Assembly (NCBI GenBank): GCA_023052935.1
Contig: CM041292.1
Coordinates: 139,142,951-139,206,950, forward strand
Direction: 5' to 3'
Source of the DNA: Piezodorus guildinii
Lineage: Eukaryota; Arthropoda; Insecta; Hemiptera; Pentatomidae
Length of the DNA: 64,000 nucleotides
How positions within the stretch are numbered: position 1 is the stretch's first letter; the number at the start of each line of letters is the position of its first letter. Both the position numbers and the translations under genes were made by a program. The notes under the pieces were generated by a model that ran no database searches, had not been told where the DNA came from, and saw only the letters and a program-made list of their open reading frames with translations. Below, piece by piece: positions 25,929 to 39,514 of this stretch.

Positions 25929-26517
25929 CCCCCCTACTAGTTTATGAACATCCTTTCGTAACTCTCAGGTAGGCCCTTGTAAAGAAAGATAACTTATAAC
26001 TGAAGATAGAACACACAAAAAAAAAATCAATAGTATTATGAAACAAAGAAAACAATCCATAAAAATTAAACTGCACAAACATAATAATACTACAAAATAC
26101 AAACAAATCTCACTTAGAACATAAAATGCTTTTGGCACGGCACTGGTCTTTGAACAAACAAAGAAAAATAGATATAAAAATCTTCTATAGCAGCCTACAG
26201 TCCGCTACGGATGGTCTACCGTTCTGACTGGGAGCTTTAATTGTTCAAGGTGAACAATACGCCGCTTCTTGAGAAGGAGTCTCTAAGAAAACAACATTGT
26301 GCTTGTGAATGCCAATCACTCTGTATGGTCCTTCATACCCCTCTAGCTCCTTACCCCAATTAGACCCTTTCCGCTTGTATACCGTCATCCCGATCTTAAC
26401 GGCCCCCATGAGGTCCCTGACTTCAAACGGAGAGGACCCTGTCACTGTATAAACTGCAGTGGACCCCACCATGCTCTTGACCGGTCCTGTCCAGTCTTTC
26501 AAGTATAAAGGAAATCA
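25929..26517 (-). pseudogene. 3' remnant of the same LTR retroelement (integrase tail)
   Basis: The frame at 26245-26502 contains IGMTVYKRKGSNWGKELEGY and GPYRVIGIHKHNVVFLETPS, an integrase C-terminal (GPY/F-type) domain. About 300 non-coding bases lead to the polypurine tract. Everything 5' of the integrase tail is missing; the break coincides with the TTTATT minisatellite. Confidence 0.6.
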
Positions 26518-26640
26518 AATTTTATTTTATTATTATTTATTTATTTATTTTATTATTATTTATTTATTTATTTATTTTATTATTATTTATTTATTTATTT
26601 TATTATTATTTATTTATTTATTTTATTATTATTAATTATT
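26517..26640. repeat. TTTATT-type minisatellite
   Basis: Repeats of a TTTATTATTATTTATTTATT unit of about 27-31 bp, four to five copies. Confidence 0.9.
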
Positions 26641-29600
26641 TACAAAACAAAACATGGATGTCAGATTATCACCTCTTTCGTTTTCAAATTAGCACCCATA
26701 TTACTAAATGACTCTTATACAGTGGAACTGCAATGGTATTATAACCCACTTTAATGACCTAAAGATATTAATAAGAGACGAAAATCCAACATGTATATGT
26801 ATTCAAGAAAGCCATCTCAAAAAGACTGACACTTTCAGTTTAAAAGACTTTGATATCTATAGGACCGATAGCCTGAACAATAATCACGCATGCAAAGGGG
26901 TCCTCATCGCAGTCAATTAAGCTTTTTACTCTCGACAAATAGACCTCCATTCGTCCCTTCAAGTTGTAGCCATACTATACACCTCGGTGTCACGTTCTCT
27001 ATCTGTAATATATACTTACCGCAAGATCCGCTAATACAAACAGAAGACCTCTTAAACGTATATAGTCAACTACCCCAACCAGTTCTTTTCGTGCGAGACT
27101 TAAACGGCCATGGCACCATGGGGGCTCTATAGACCTAAATACAAGAGGAAGAATCGTAGAAAACTTTATAGACTTGTCCGACGCTCTGCTTCTAAATACA
27201 GCTGAGCCTACTTATCTAAGTTTCTCCTACGGTACTTACTCCACATTAGATTTCTCCATCTGTAGTAATACACTATACAATCTCATAGACTGGACTGTAC
27301 TACCCGACTTATATGTTAGCGACCACTTCCCAATTCGCATAAACATTCAAAATATTAAAGACGACAGATCTAAGAGGCCTCGATGGATAATAAAACAAAC
27401 AGATTGGACACTATTTAAATCCATCGTTACGCCCCCCGCACTACACCCATCTGAAATAAGTGTCGAAGCTGGGTGCCAAATATTTATGAATCTAGTGCTA
27501 CAGGCAGCAAAATCAGCCATTCCCAATATAAAATCAACCACTAAAAGACCGACCGTTCCTGGTTCAATGAGCAGTGCAAGAAAGCCATCCAAAATCGCAG
27601 AAGAGCCTACTGCAACTTTTAAAAACATAGCACCCAACCGAACCTCATCGAATACAAAAAGCAACGATCCCTATGGAGGCGTATTATAAACACGAGTAAG
27701 TCGGAATCTTGGAAGCAATTCGTTGAAACTATTAATTCATCCACACCAACCAATATCGTCTGGAATAAAATACGAAAAATTCATAATAGATACTCATTTA
27801 CCCATTACACCCTCCTCCTCGAGGGAAAATTAACAGACGATCCCGAAATAGTCCCCCGAAGTTTCGCTGATCATTACTCGGAAATTTTTAGCCCACCCTC
27901 CGTTCACCCTAATTTTGCAGATGACATGAATTCAGAAGTTGAAACATCCTATCATCTCCATGAAGTTTCCGACAAGACATACAATCGTCCATTTACTGCA
28001 TAGGAACTCGAAATTACGCTTCGTAACCTCAAGGGATCTTCATCAGGACCGGATGATATACATTATGCAATGATTCAACACCTTCCAGAAAACTGTCTCC
28101 ACTGGTTGATGTGTTTCTTTAACCATGTGTGGATATCAGGCGAATTTCCAAGCATCTGAAGATAATCTGAAATTGTACCTATTCTTAAAACAGGTAAAGA
28201 CAAGCGCCAAGCGTCTAGCTATCGCCCTATATTCCTGACCAGTTGCCTTTGTAAAATAATGGAGCGAATGGTTAACAACCGTCTTAAATAGCTGCTGGAA
28301 AAAACTGATGTTCTCCAAAACTTCCAATGCGGCTTTCGCAAAGGCAGATCAACAATAGACCATCTAGCTCAACTCGAAGCGGAACTGCAATACACCTTTA
28401 TCGAAAAACAGCAATCAGTGGTAATATTCTTCGATATGCTTAAAGCATTTGACCGCACAAATAGAACCAACGTAATACACAAATTGACATCACTGGGGTT
28501 TACTGGTAACCTTCTAACGCTCACCAAAATTTTTCTAACTAAGCGAATGACTAAGGTTAGAATAGGAAACACTATATCTCGTACATTCGAACAAAAAATT
28601 GGGGTACCCCAGGGATGTGCCCTCAGTACAACACTCTTTGCACTGGCCATAAATGACTTAGGAAGAAATATGCCTAGAGGGGTAAAAGTGATACTCTACG
28701 TGGACGACCTAGCTGTCATGTGTCGTTCACACAACATCGATTTAATAAAATTAAAACTACAAGAAGCCCTTAATCGAATATATGTTTGGTCACAAAAGCA
28801 GGCCTAAATTTCTCACTCGAAAAAGCTCAGTGCATGCACTTCATGCACTGAATACCACCTTCGCAAGAACTTACTCTTGGAGAGACTCCACAACCGTAAG
28901 TCGACCACTGCAGATTTTTAGGACTATCTTCAACAAACGATTAACCTAGGAACTTCACATTAACGCCCTTAAAGAGAAATGCTCAGCTAAACTGATAATT
29001 CTAAAGGTTCTTAGCGGAAGCTCGTGGGGATTGATAGGTGTACTATGCTGCACATCTATAAGAATCTGATCAGCACAAAACTGGAATACGGATGTTTCGT
29101 TATCGGATCAGCACGCTTCCGAAGTCTTTCTAAGCTCGATACGCTTCATAATGCCGGTATCCGCATTGCTACAGGTGCCTTCAGAACAAGCCCCATATTA
29201 AGTTTATGTGCTGAATCCGGCATACCACCACTGATTTTCCGGCGTCAAAAACTGGCAGTTAATTACTTATCTCGCTTATACCTCCAACCCTCACACCCAA
29301 CCTATCCATATATTTTCAATCCTCGATTTTCAAGAAAATTCCAAGAGATTACAAATGCAACACTGCCCATCGCAGAAAGATTCAGTTCAATCGTCAGTGA
29401 GCTGAAAGCTATAGCAGTAAAAAATCCAGAAATAAACACGCCTCCATGGACCTACCACCCTCCGAAACTGCACCTCCAGTTATCCAAATTGCATAAACAT
29501 AGCACAACGCCCTTGCAATATCAAGAACAATTCCAGAAACTACTTCGAACATTACCAAATCATTTTGCTATATATACAGATGGCTCGAAGTCAGATAGCT

Positions 29601-30261
29601 CAACAGCTTGTGCCTTCGTTACACCGAACTCGACACATAAGAGGCCACCTCTGCAATGTTTACACCTCCGAACTGAATGCCATTGCCTCCGCTCTCTATT
29701 TTTGTATGTCCAACGTCACGATGGGCTATTAAACAATTATTTCCGACTCACTAAGCGCACTCCATGGCTTTAAATACATACAATACATAAATACAAAATA
29801 CATTCTGTACATCCAACCATCCATTGCATTCACGAATACCTTCTCATGCTAGAAGTAGGCAACAGTTTTGTTCCTCTGGGCCCCCAGCCATGTGGGTATA
29901 ATTTGAAACGAAGTAGCCGACAGAGAAGCGTTGACTCTGCCTGGTAGGGGTGCAGCAATTCTCATGGCACCGGAACTGGCCCGTCCCCTAACAGAAACGG
30001 TAAAAAGAAGGTGGCAATCCATGTGGAATGAAAGTCCATTCAGTAAACTAAAACTGATAAAGAAAACCGTAAACCCTTGGAAAACCTCACTCCGTAGCTC
30101 TCGTCGAGAAGAAGTTGCCATTACCCGCCTCAGGATCGGACACAGTCGACTTACGCATGGCTACTTAATTACAAGAGACGCCCCTCCTAAATGCTCACAG
30201 TGCAACAACGTTCTCGCGTTAGCTCCGAGGAGTTGAGGGGATTTGGACTTTTCCACGTATA

Positions 30262-30266
30262 GCTAC
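30262..30266. repeat. Target-site duplication GCTAC (left)
   Basis: GCTAC precedes the left LTR and recurs directly after the right LTR at 34261-34265, the 5-bp duplication expected for a gypsy insertion. Confidence 0.9.
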
Positions 30267-30405
30267 TGTAATAAACTCATAACACAATATTTAACAACAA
30301 TAACAACGCTTTATTCCCTCGTTGAGGTTATACATTACTAACTAACAAAAACATATGTTTTTTACAATAAATAAATACAGTGCTTAGTGTTATCACATTA
30401 TCACA
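30267..30405 (-). repeat. 3' LTR (139 bp)
   Basis: Begins TGTAATAAACTC and ends ATTATCACA on the plus strand. In sense orientation it carries a GGGAATAAAGC polyadenylation signal. It differs from the other LTR at about 4 of 139 positions. Confidence 0.93.
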
Positions 30406-33400
30406 TCTCTCCCCTTAAGCCTTCACCCTCGGCTTCATCTTCCTCGCTGTCTGTACCAAATGTTTTCAGCATTTGGTTGACGTGCCTCTTCCAGGTAAGC
30501 TCGGTGCCTTCAGGCCTCACCAGGTATAGCCATTCTCCAAGCCTTCCTGTAACGACAGCTCGGGTCCACTTGGTTCCCTTTCCTGACGGTGAGTCCCTGT
30601 AGTCGCGAACATACACCTCTTCTCCTCGCCGCAACTCTACCTTCCTGCCTTCCTTTTCTTCGACTCTTGGCTTTCCTTCATCTATCAGGGCATCCATTCT
30701 GCTTCGGATCTCTCTCCCCAGCATCCGCTTTGCTGGAGTCTCTCCAGTTGTACTATGGATAGAAATCCTATAAGAAAACAGATACCGACTGATTGCAGTA
30801 GCAATGGAAACCCGTTCCTTTTAAGAATCATCCAAGGCTTTTATAAGACCTTTTTTGAAGCTCTTTATTGAGTTTTCCGCCGCACCATTACTTGACGGGT
30901 GAAAAGGAAGTGTTAATGTATGTGAAATTACATTATTTTTACAAAAATCGTCAAATTCTTTTAAGTAAATTGTGTACCATTATCTGTCACCAGAACCTTG
31001 GGAACGTCATATCTTGCGAATATTTCGCGAAGCCTTCTAGTAGTGACGTCTGTTGTTTTAGAAGTTATTTCGAAAACCTCCGGCCACTTACTATAAGCAT
31101 CGCTAACAACCAAGTAATTCTTTCCTTTAAAAGGTCCAGCGAAATCCACGTGCACTCTCTCATATGGGTACACAGCCTGAGACCACTGTGACTTGGATTT
31201 AGCAGGTTTCTGCTGATTAGTCATACAGGCGTTACATTTTTTACTATATATTTCTATTTCTGAGTCTAAGACGGCCACCAAAAATACGATCGTGCACGAG
31301 CTTTCATCTTGGTCACTCCCGGATGTGCTGAATGAAGTTCAGTAATCAGCTGACCTCTAAATTTATTCGGTACCACAATGCGATAGCCCGTCGCGTTCCA
31401 ATCCCAGCTCTGTTCTTCTATTAAAAAATAGTTTAAGACTGTCCTCTTCTACTTTGTCAGGCCACCCGTGCGAAATGTACGACATTACTTTACTCAAAAC
31501 TGGGTCTCTCCTAGTCTCTGTTCTAATGTTTTTCAAAAAAAACGACAAAACTCCGCTAACTAGGTTAACGTAGTCTATTTCCGTTTCTACTGGTTCTTCC
31601 ACATTTTCCGGCAGTCTAGAAACAGCATCTGCTATATTGTTTAAAGAATTAATATGCCGAAATTCGTAATCGAATCCGGACATGTAGAGTGCCCACCGTT
31701 GTAAACGTCCTGCTGCCATTTCTGGGATCCCCTTCTTGTCACCAAAAATAGCTGCTAGAGGTTTGTGGTCCGAGTAAAGCGTAAATTTACGTGTCATTAA
31801 ATATTGATAAAATTTTTTTCATTCCCCAAAATATAGCCAGAGCTTCTTTATGTATGACCGAGTAGTTCCTTTCAGCATTATTCAATATTCGAGAGGCATA
31901 TGCAATGGGCCTCTTGAAACCATCAGGCATCTCGTGTAATAACACAGCACCTATTCCATATTTAGAAGCATCACAGTGGAGACAAAGATGGATCGTAATG
32001 GACTAAGACCTGATCAGACCCAATTTACTTTATTGCCGTTCGAAATGCATTATCACATTCTGTGTCCCATAAAAAAGTCGTACCCTTCTTTGTCAGCCTA
32101 TAAAGTGGTTCCAATATGTCTGATAAATTTTCCAAAATAATTAACAAAACCTAAAAATGACTTTAGTTCTGAAAACGCAATTCGGTTGCGGCCACTCCTT
32201 TGCTGAAGAAATTTTACCTAAATCCTTCCTAATACCTTGTCTATCAATTATGTGTCCTAGATACTTAACCTCCTCTTTAAAAAAATCACATTTTTCTAGA
32301 TTAAAACGGAAACCTGCTTCCGATAATCTTTTAAAAACCATTTCTAAGTTTTTTATATGTTCTTCCCGATTTCGACCAGTTACAATTAAGTCATCCAGAT
32401 AGACAACAACTCCTTTAAGGTTTTTTCTAACTCCCTTTGGAAAATCACCACCGCTGGTTTAGGTCCGAAAGTTAGTCGGTTGACTTTAAATACTCCTCGG
32501 TGCGTTGACCATGCCAATAAATGTTTAGTCTCCTCAACTAATCCCAAATGGTTAGAGGCCTGACGAAAATCGAGTTTCGAAAATTCTTTACCGCCCTCTA
32601 ATGCAGCCCAAATATTTTTTCTATTCTCGGTAATGGATGGTTAACATCTTCCAAATGAGGATTTACAGTGATTTTGTAGTTGGCACAAATCCGTATTTCA
32701 CCATTTGCTTTAAGGACCGGAACTAATGTTACCAAGCCGATGAATCAATCCTTCAATCATCCAGTTGCTCTATCGTCAAATTTCTCATCAACTGGTGCGA
32801 AGCAAATGATCGGCTGGTTTACAAATCTGTGACGCATTGGTTACCCATTAATTTTGCTGTTTAATCGACATACTTCTTCTTTGAACAAATCCGCATATTT
32901 ATAATTAAAGTTTGTAAGACTTTGATAACCTTTAAACGACTGAAATGTCCTTGAAGCCCATTGTCGAATTGTGTAGCAATCACGTCTATGAGTGCTTGAA
33001 CAACGCTATCAAATAGCAATTCAAAGATGAAACGTTGACTTTGCAGTTCCCCATGGACGCATGAACCCTAGCTGTATAATTTGACCTTGAAAGACCTAGG
33101 GAAAATTTGTCGTTAATTGTTCGTTTTTAAGTATCTCAAATCAGTTATGGAATCAGTGAAATGCCACTACCCTATCCACTTCATCGCAAATCATCCATCG
33201 ACTTTCAATTTACATATTGGAGGAACAATGGAGAATTTAAACCCAAACCTGGCAGATTCAGCAGGAACTAAGCGGGATAAACTCATTATCGGATTTCTCT
33301 AACAACTTGGTCGATGGCTGCGTTTAAAGTCAACTCTTACAAGCAAGCAATCAATTTATCAACGATGGCGCCATCTAACCTACTTTCCAAATGCCGCAGA

Positions 33401-34121
33401 ATCCACTTTACGAGCAACCATTTCAGTAATTTTTATTATCTTCCCAAAATTATTATGTAACTGCGATTCACTACATAAGTAATAGTAATTACCATTAGTT
33501 GGGCGCATAGATCTCACAGACTTTTAAGCCATGTACTAAGCCTAATAAATCGAATTTACGCTCTATAGATACAGAAAAATTGTCGAGGATCTGATCACTC
33601 CAGTCTCATTTCACATTAAACCTTCAAGGCCAAGAAAACAAATTTACCAACGAGACCCTCTCATTCCAAAACTGCACGAAGAAGCCAACTTTTTAACGCG
33701 AGCAAACCATTTCTTATTTGATTCCCCAATATCTTGTTTACTATTGTAATACATGATTCGCTCCCTAAAAGTTGACACCTGCTATGTAAACTGGCGTTTC
33801 ATTATCTCACATAAGGTGAGATAAGGTAATTCTTTTGGTAGTTGAGGATCGCATAGATCTCTCAGACATTTGTAAGCCACTGTACCTATGGCCGTAATAA
33901 GAACTGATACTTTACGGCTTTCCTCGATAGAATTAACATCGAAAAATTGCTCGAGGAGCTCTTGATAAACATCCCAGTCATCATTTTCGACATTAAATGC
34001 CGTCAAGTGGCCTAAATTAAGAGAAGGAAAGTTATTCTTACCAACGAACTCCTCTCTTCGGTCCTTGAATGGTTGTTTTGTCTTTTCTTTCCCATGGGTA
34101 CGCTAAAACTCGTCGCCAATA

Positions 34122-34260
34122 TGTAATAAACTCATAACACAATATTTAACAACAATAACAACGCTTTATTCCCTCATTGAGGTTACACATTACTAACTAA
34201 CAAGAACATATGTTTTTTACAATAAATATATACAGTGCTTAGTGTTATCACATTATCACA
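34122..34260 (-). repeat. 5' LTR (139 bp)
   Basis: Same boundaries as the copy at 30267. Differences lie at CGTTG/CATTG, TTATAC/TTACAC, ACAAAAAC/ACAAGAAC and AATAAATAC/AATATATAC. Confidence 0.93.
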
Positions 34261-35231
34261 GCTACCAAATTGTAAACATTGGTGAATGTACTAATGTAAG
34301 GATGAGCATAGGACTGAGTGGTTTTTATCCGCATCCTCAGAACGACCCTCGTATTCTCAATACTACTTATACATCTACCCTTTAATATGGCGGACTTTGG
34401 CGCCTTCTGAACCTCTTCGGGCCCCTCGCGGGTCTGGGTGTCGCCTTTCCCCTTTTGCCATCCCCCTCTCTATCTGGAGTAATCAAACCTAGAATGGACC
34501 ATACCTAACCATCGGGCGTTGATGGCCTTGCTGTTTTACGTCCTAAAACTGAACAAAACAAACAAACAAGTGTTTTCTTCTTATTTTCTTTATCAGTCCC
34601 ATATTCACCAATGAATAACTTCTATATTATTGATTTTTACGGCCTTATCTCAAATCTCTATGTGAAAATTCATATTCTGGGATTATTTTACTAAAATGAG
34701 ATGGGCAAAATCGCATTCGGATATACGAATGCATTCGGGAAGATCGAGTTTTGAAAATAAAATACGAATGCAATCGTATTTCAAAAAAGAATACGAATGC
34801 ATTCGTATTTCGAAAAAATATACGAATACGAATATACTCACAGATGTAGACAGGTATACGCCCGAATTTCACAGGTATGCAAAGGGATACGGTCATATTC
34901 CACTGTTGTGGGCCGTATTCCACTGGTCTAAAAACGTATACGGGTCTGTACAAGTCAATATGTGCGCATTTGCAGGCGTGAATTCGAATACGGTCGTATA
35001 CTATCTTATATTAAAATACATAAAACTTAATATTTATGAATTTATTTTTAAATATGATTCAAATATTGTTGAAATAATTTCTTTAAATACGAATATCTAT
35101 TTATTTACATATATCAACTCTCATACAGTTCTCTTCTCTATAATGAAATAATTTAACAAATATTTCTTATTATTAATTAATTTGTGGGAAATGAAAAACA
35201 TTAATGCAGTAATCCAGTTATAAATTATATT

Positions 35232-36074
35232 ACTATGCTGATGACACATGTGTGTTATCAGTCAACAACGATCCAACTATTGCCTCCCAAACTCTTCAAT
35301 CACACATCAAAGACCTTGAAGTATGGTGTCAGAACTGGAGAATAAAAATAAATTCCAATAAATCCCACCAAATCACCTTTACCCTTCGTCGTAAACCTAT
35401 GACATCCTGCCCAACAGTATCCTTCAATAACACTCCTCTTGTCCCGGTTGAACAGATCCGATACCTAGGACTGCACCTGGACAAACGTCTTACTTGGAAC
35501 CCTCATACAAGACTGAAAAGACAAGAAACTGCCCGACGTTTTCGACTACTTCAACACTTACTAGACAAACGCTCTAACCTTCCACTTAAGTACAAAAGGC
35601 TGATCTATATGACTATCATCAGACCGATATGGACTTACGGAGTAGAGATTTGGGGCTCTACTAAACCATCAAATTCTTCCCGTCTCCAATCCTTGCAATC
35701 AAAAATCCTTCGAAAAATCCTCAACGCTCCTTATTTTGTCACAAATAAACTCATCCATAAAGACCTTAACGTTCCCTATGTTGCTGACTTGGCGCGAACC
35801 AGGTACCACTCCTTTCATGGCAAACTCCATTCCCACTCTAATCCACTTGTTTCAATCCTTGCTTCCTCTACAATCCCCGATAATCCTCCGAGGCGTCTGA
35901 AAAGAAGATGGCCACGAGACCTTCTAGTTTAACATAGTCTTTGGGGAGCTGCCAATGGGTAGTATCCCCACATGTGAATCCATGCCATTTTTATCTTGTA
36001 TCTCATTTACTAGATGTATATCATTATACAGTTGTAAATAGCAATAAATCTATCTAAGAACAGAAAAAAAAAAA
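35232..36074 (+). mobile_element. 5'-truncated Jockey LINE, copy 1
   Basis: 843 bp beginning within the YADDT box and ending in poly-A, flanked by AATTATATT (35223-35231 and 36075-36083). The frame 35252-35932 is intact: a reverse-transcriptase thumb with IRYLGLHLDKRLTWNPHTRL and RPIWTYGVEIWGSTKPSN, ending in a RRLKRRWPRDLL tail. The right arm of the foldback shows the empty site. Confidence 0.93.
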
Positions 36075-36591
36075 AATTATATTAAAAAAGAAAAGAAATA
36101 TTATCCATTTGATATATTTTTCTTGAGCTTATAATCTTATATATTGAAAGTAAAGTTCAGTAAATATTTTAAAATTTTAAACCAACTATCTGAAAATAAA
36201 CACTATGCATTCAAGAATAGGTAAAATGTTGAATTTTAAACATTTACAGTGAAGTGTTTAGGTACTACAGGTATGGAATGACTCATTGGTTTTTCATGAT
36301 TATGTTTCTATTTTCTAAGTAAAGAAGTTTGCTATTATTCCAAAACATTGAAAGTTAAAAAATAATAATAATAAAATTAATTCTTTATAATGAAGTGAAG
36401 TAAAGCACTAATAAAAGTACTTATGTAACATTCAAAGCTGTAATTGAGAGTGATGATAACCGCAAAAAACTTTAGTTATTATCGTATATTCTATATTATT
36501 ATTAATTTAATCTTATTAGTAATTTGATCTAAAATAAATGCTTTAATCGAAATTCAGTATAATTCATTTTTTCAATGTTAACTTTGTTTGA

Positions 36592-39514
36592 CTATGGAAT
36601 GCGAATGGTGTTAGAAATCACACTGACGAACTTACAGCTTTATTGCAAGACAAAAACGTTGATGCAGCACTTATTACTGAAACTAGACTAACCACTAAAC
36701 AGTTATTTAAAATACCTCAATACGTAACATACCGTACGGACCACCCAGACGGAAAAGCCCATGCCGGTACTGCTGTCATTGTGCACCAGTCCCTCTCCCA
36801 CCACTTACTCCCAGTTTCCTCCTATGATTTCCTACAATGCACCGCCATAGTAATCAAGACTTTTTCTTTTCCGATCACCCTCGCATCAGCGTACTGCCCT
36901 CCTAAACATTCCATCTCCAACATTCTATTCGAATCCTTCCTCAATTCCTTAGGAAACCACTTCATTCTGGGTGCAGACATGAATGCTAAGAACCAACAAT
37001 GGGGTTGCAGATCCACGAATTGTCGTGGGCGGAATTTACAGTCTGCACTCAGCTCTAGACGTTTCAACCTCCTGCCTCCTGACTCCCCTACCTACTGGCC
37101 AACTGATCCTAACCGTAATCCTGACATCCTTGACTTCTTCATCCACAGCGGATTAGGCTCCCCAAACTCGGTGACTCGCCTTGATGAACTGTCCTCTGAC
37201 CATAGTCCATTCCTCCTTAAAGTATCCCTAATTCCTATTCCTAAGCCCACCCCACCGTCATTTATCAGAGGACCAGTAAACTGGGACCTTTTTCGCCAAA
37301 TCCTGACCAGTGATATTGACCTCAGAGTGAAACTCAAAACTCCAGATGACCTTGACAATGCCGTAAACTCCTTCACCATCGCTATTCAACAAGCTGTTTG
37401 GACTGCCTCCTCTCCCAAGCACTCCCAGATAAGTCATAACCAAAATCATTTACCACAACACCTCATAGACCTCATCCGCACCAAACGCCGATCCAGATCC
37501 TTATGGCAACGCACCCGCCATCCCACAGATCGCCGCTCCTTTAACTTTGATTGTAGACAATTAAAGAGGGAGCTGGCGACCTTCCGTTCCCAATCCTTTA
37601 GTTCCTTTCTTTCTTCTCTTTCGGCTTGTGACAATTCCCTGTGGAATGTCACCAAGAAAATTCTAAAATCCCACCATATTCCCCATCTCCTCCGTCGTAG
37701 TAATGGTTCCTGGGCTGCATCTGATGAAGACAAAGCCGTGGAACTTGCCAAATACGTTTCCGAAGTCTTCACACCTCATCCAGAATCCCATCCAAACCAC
37801 ACTGCAGTGGTGGAAGAGTTCCTTCAGTCTCCAACCCCGCTTTCATTACCTCCTAAAGCAGTTAATCCCTCTGAGGTCAAATATCTTCTCCGAAAACTTA
37901 CTCCGTAAATCTTCTGGATACGATCTCCTCACTCCTCAGATTCTCAGACAGCTTCCATCTAAAGCCGTTATATTTCTTACATATATTTACAACTCCATTC
38001 TCCGCACTACTCATTTTCCTCTCTTATGGAAACATTCCACAATAATTCTCTTCCTAAAACCAAGTAAAACTCCTAACACTACGACATCATATAGACCTAT
38101 CAGCCTACTCCCAATCCTTTCAAAAATCTTTTAAAAAATACTCCTCAAACGAATATTACCTTTATTAGAATCACACTCTATTCCTTTCCTTTCTCTATTC
38201 CATCAGTTTGGATTCCGTTCCCAACATTCAACCGTTCAACAAGGGCTCCGAGTCGTTGACCATATTTCCTCTGCCCTTGAGAACAAGGAGTACTGCTCGG
38301 GTGCATTTCTGGACATAACGCAAGCATTTGACCGGGTGTGGCACCCGAGATTGCTCTTTAAGCTCAAAAACCATTTACCCCAATCCTTATATCTAGTCCT
38401 CCGATCCTACCTATCAAACCGCTCCTTCCGAGTTCGTTGTGGTGCAGAATATTCCAATTATTATCCAGTCGAATCCGGTGTTCCTCAGTGTCCTTGGTCC
38501 TATCCTCTACAATATATACACGGCTAATATTCCTCTTTGCCCTAATACCTTCCTAGCAACGTACGCTGATGACACAGCTATCCTATTCTCTCACTTAGAT
38601 CCCGAAATTGCATCTATAGGCCTCCAAACGCACCTTTCTCAAATTGAAGACTGGTGTAACAACTGGAGAATCAAAGTCAATCAATCCAAATGCAGACATG
38701 TCACCTTTACCCTTCGAAGACAACCCTGCCCTCCAGTTCTCTTTAACTCCGTCCCGCTTCCTTTCTCCGACACAGTCCGGTACCTAGGCTTCCTTCTGGG
38801 CAAAAGACTAACTTGGAACCCGCATACTAGACTTAAACGACAAGAACTTAATCGACGATTTGGACAATTATACAGACTACTGAACAGAAATTCTAAATTA
38901 TCTATCGAGAACAAACTGCTAATATACAAGACAGTACTGAAACCTATCTGGACCTACGGACTTGAACTGTGGGGGACAGCCAAATTTTCTAACATCAAAC
39001 GCATTCAATCCTTCCAATCAAAAGTCCTCCGAACAATAGTTAATGCTCCTTATTATGTATCCAACCATACCTTACACGGCGACCTAAATATTCCATTTAT
39101 TTTAGACCTTATACCATTAAAATTCTCTAAATTCCATCAGAACCTTATCCATCACCCTAATCCCCTAGCTCAATCCTTATCCAGCTCCACACATCCTTAC
39201 CATCCTCCTAGAAAGTTGAAACGGCAGTGGCCTCGAGACCTCTTGTAAAATGTATATTGGAGTTCTAGCATTGGCTAGATTCTCCACTCACGTGCTGTAT
39301 GCTTGTGAATTGTATATAGGTATGAGTGACTTTTGTATATATTTTTATTGATTTTGTTTTGTATATATTTATATTGTATTATTATTATATAAATTTATTG
39401 TTTTGTATATATCGTGTGAATGCAGTATGAATGTTGTACTTTATCCATATTAAAAATGTCCTAAATTGGACAGATTGTAATATTGTTCAATAAAGAATTG
39501 TTTATAATTTTAAC
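36592..39514 (+). mobile_element. Jockey LINE, copy 2 (2.9 kb)
   Basis: Flanked by AACTTTGTTTGA (36580-36591 and 39515-39526). It encodes the endonuclease (ALITETRL, AGTAVIVHQSL, ILGADMNAKNQQWG, DILDFFIHSG, SSDHSPFLL; 36643-37908) and reverse transcriptase (FLDITQAFDRVWHPRLL, TYADDTAIL near 38565, VRYLGFLLGKRLTWNPHT). At least three lesions: a frameshift near 37905, a stop near 38133, and a small deletion in VPQ-G-S near 38490. It is the same family as copy 1. ORF1 is absent (5' truncation). Confidence 0.93.

Larger units (their letters stand above)
30267..34260 (-). mobile_element. Short-LTR gypsy retrotransposon, defective but structurally complete
   Basis: Two 139-bp LTRs with a GCTAC target duplication. 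On the minus strand: a candidate primer site TATTGGCGACGAG just inside the 5' LTR (34109-34121), a Gag fragment (33782-34006, QELLEQFFDVNSIEESRKVS), reverse transcriptase with YLDDLIV (32390-32401), RNase H (DHKPLAAIFGDKKG and ADAVSRLP near 31610-31760), integrase (CNAC..., HVDFAGPF, VSDAYSKWPEVF, VTDNGTQFT; 30961-31281), an integrase tail (30401-30724), and a polypurine tract AAGGGGAGAGA next to the 3' LTR. The LTR ends and TSD show one clean insertion into the I-like LINE. Gag and protease are largely missing or broken, so it is non-autonomous. Confidence 0.92.
26700..34572 (+). mobile_element. I-like LINE (RNase H-bearing), split by a gypsy insertion
   Basis: The ORF2 remnants are in order: endonuclease (MTLIQWNCNGIITHFNDLK at 26708, SDHFPIRI near 27320), reverse transcriptase (FFDMLKAFDRTN near 28430, GVPQGCALSTTLFALAIND, ILYVDDLAV near 28700), a thumb region, an RNase H start (FAIYTDGSKSDSSTACAF near 29565) and a C-terminal RLRIGHSRLTHGYL block near 30140. 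The 3' part resumes at 34266 and ends with GTTTTACGTCCTAAAAC and CAAA repeats near 34570. It was about 3.9 kb before interruption. Multiple stops and frameshifts make it dead. ORF1 is absent. A 3' fragment of the same family lies at 41410-41970. Confidence 0.85.

Noticed and set aside
34696..35151. 151-codon open frame, also found inverted at 40635-41012
   Set aside because: Both lie in the foldback arms and consist of ATACGAAT-rich repeat sequence; no protein family and opposite-strand shadows are equally open.
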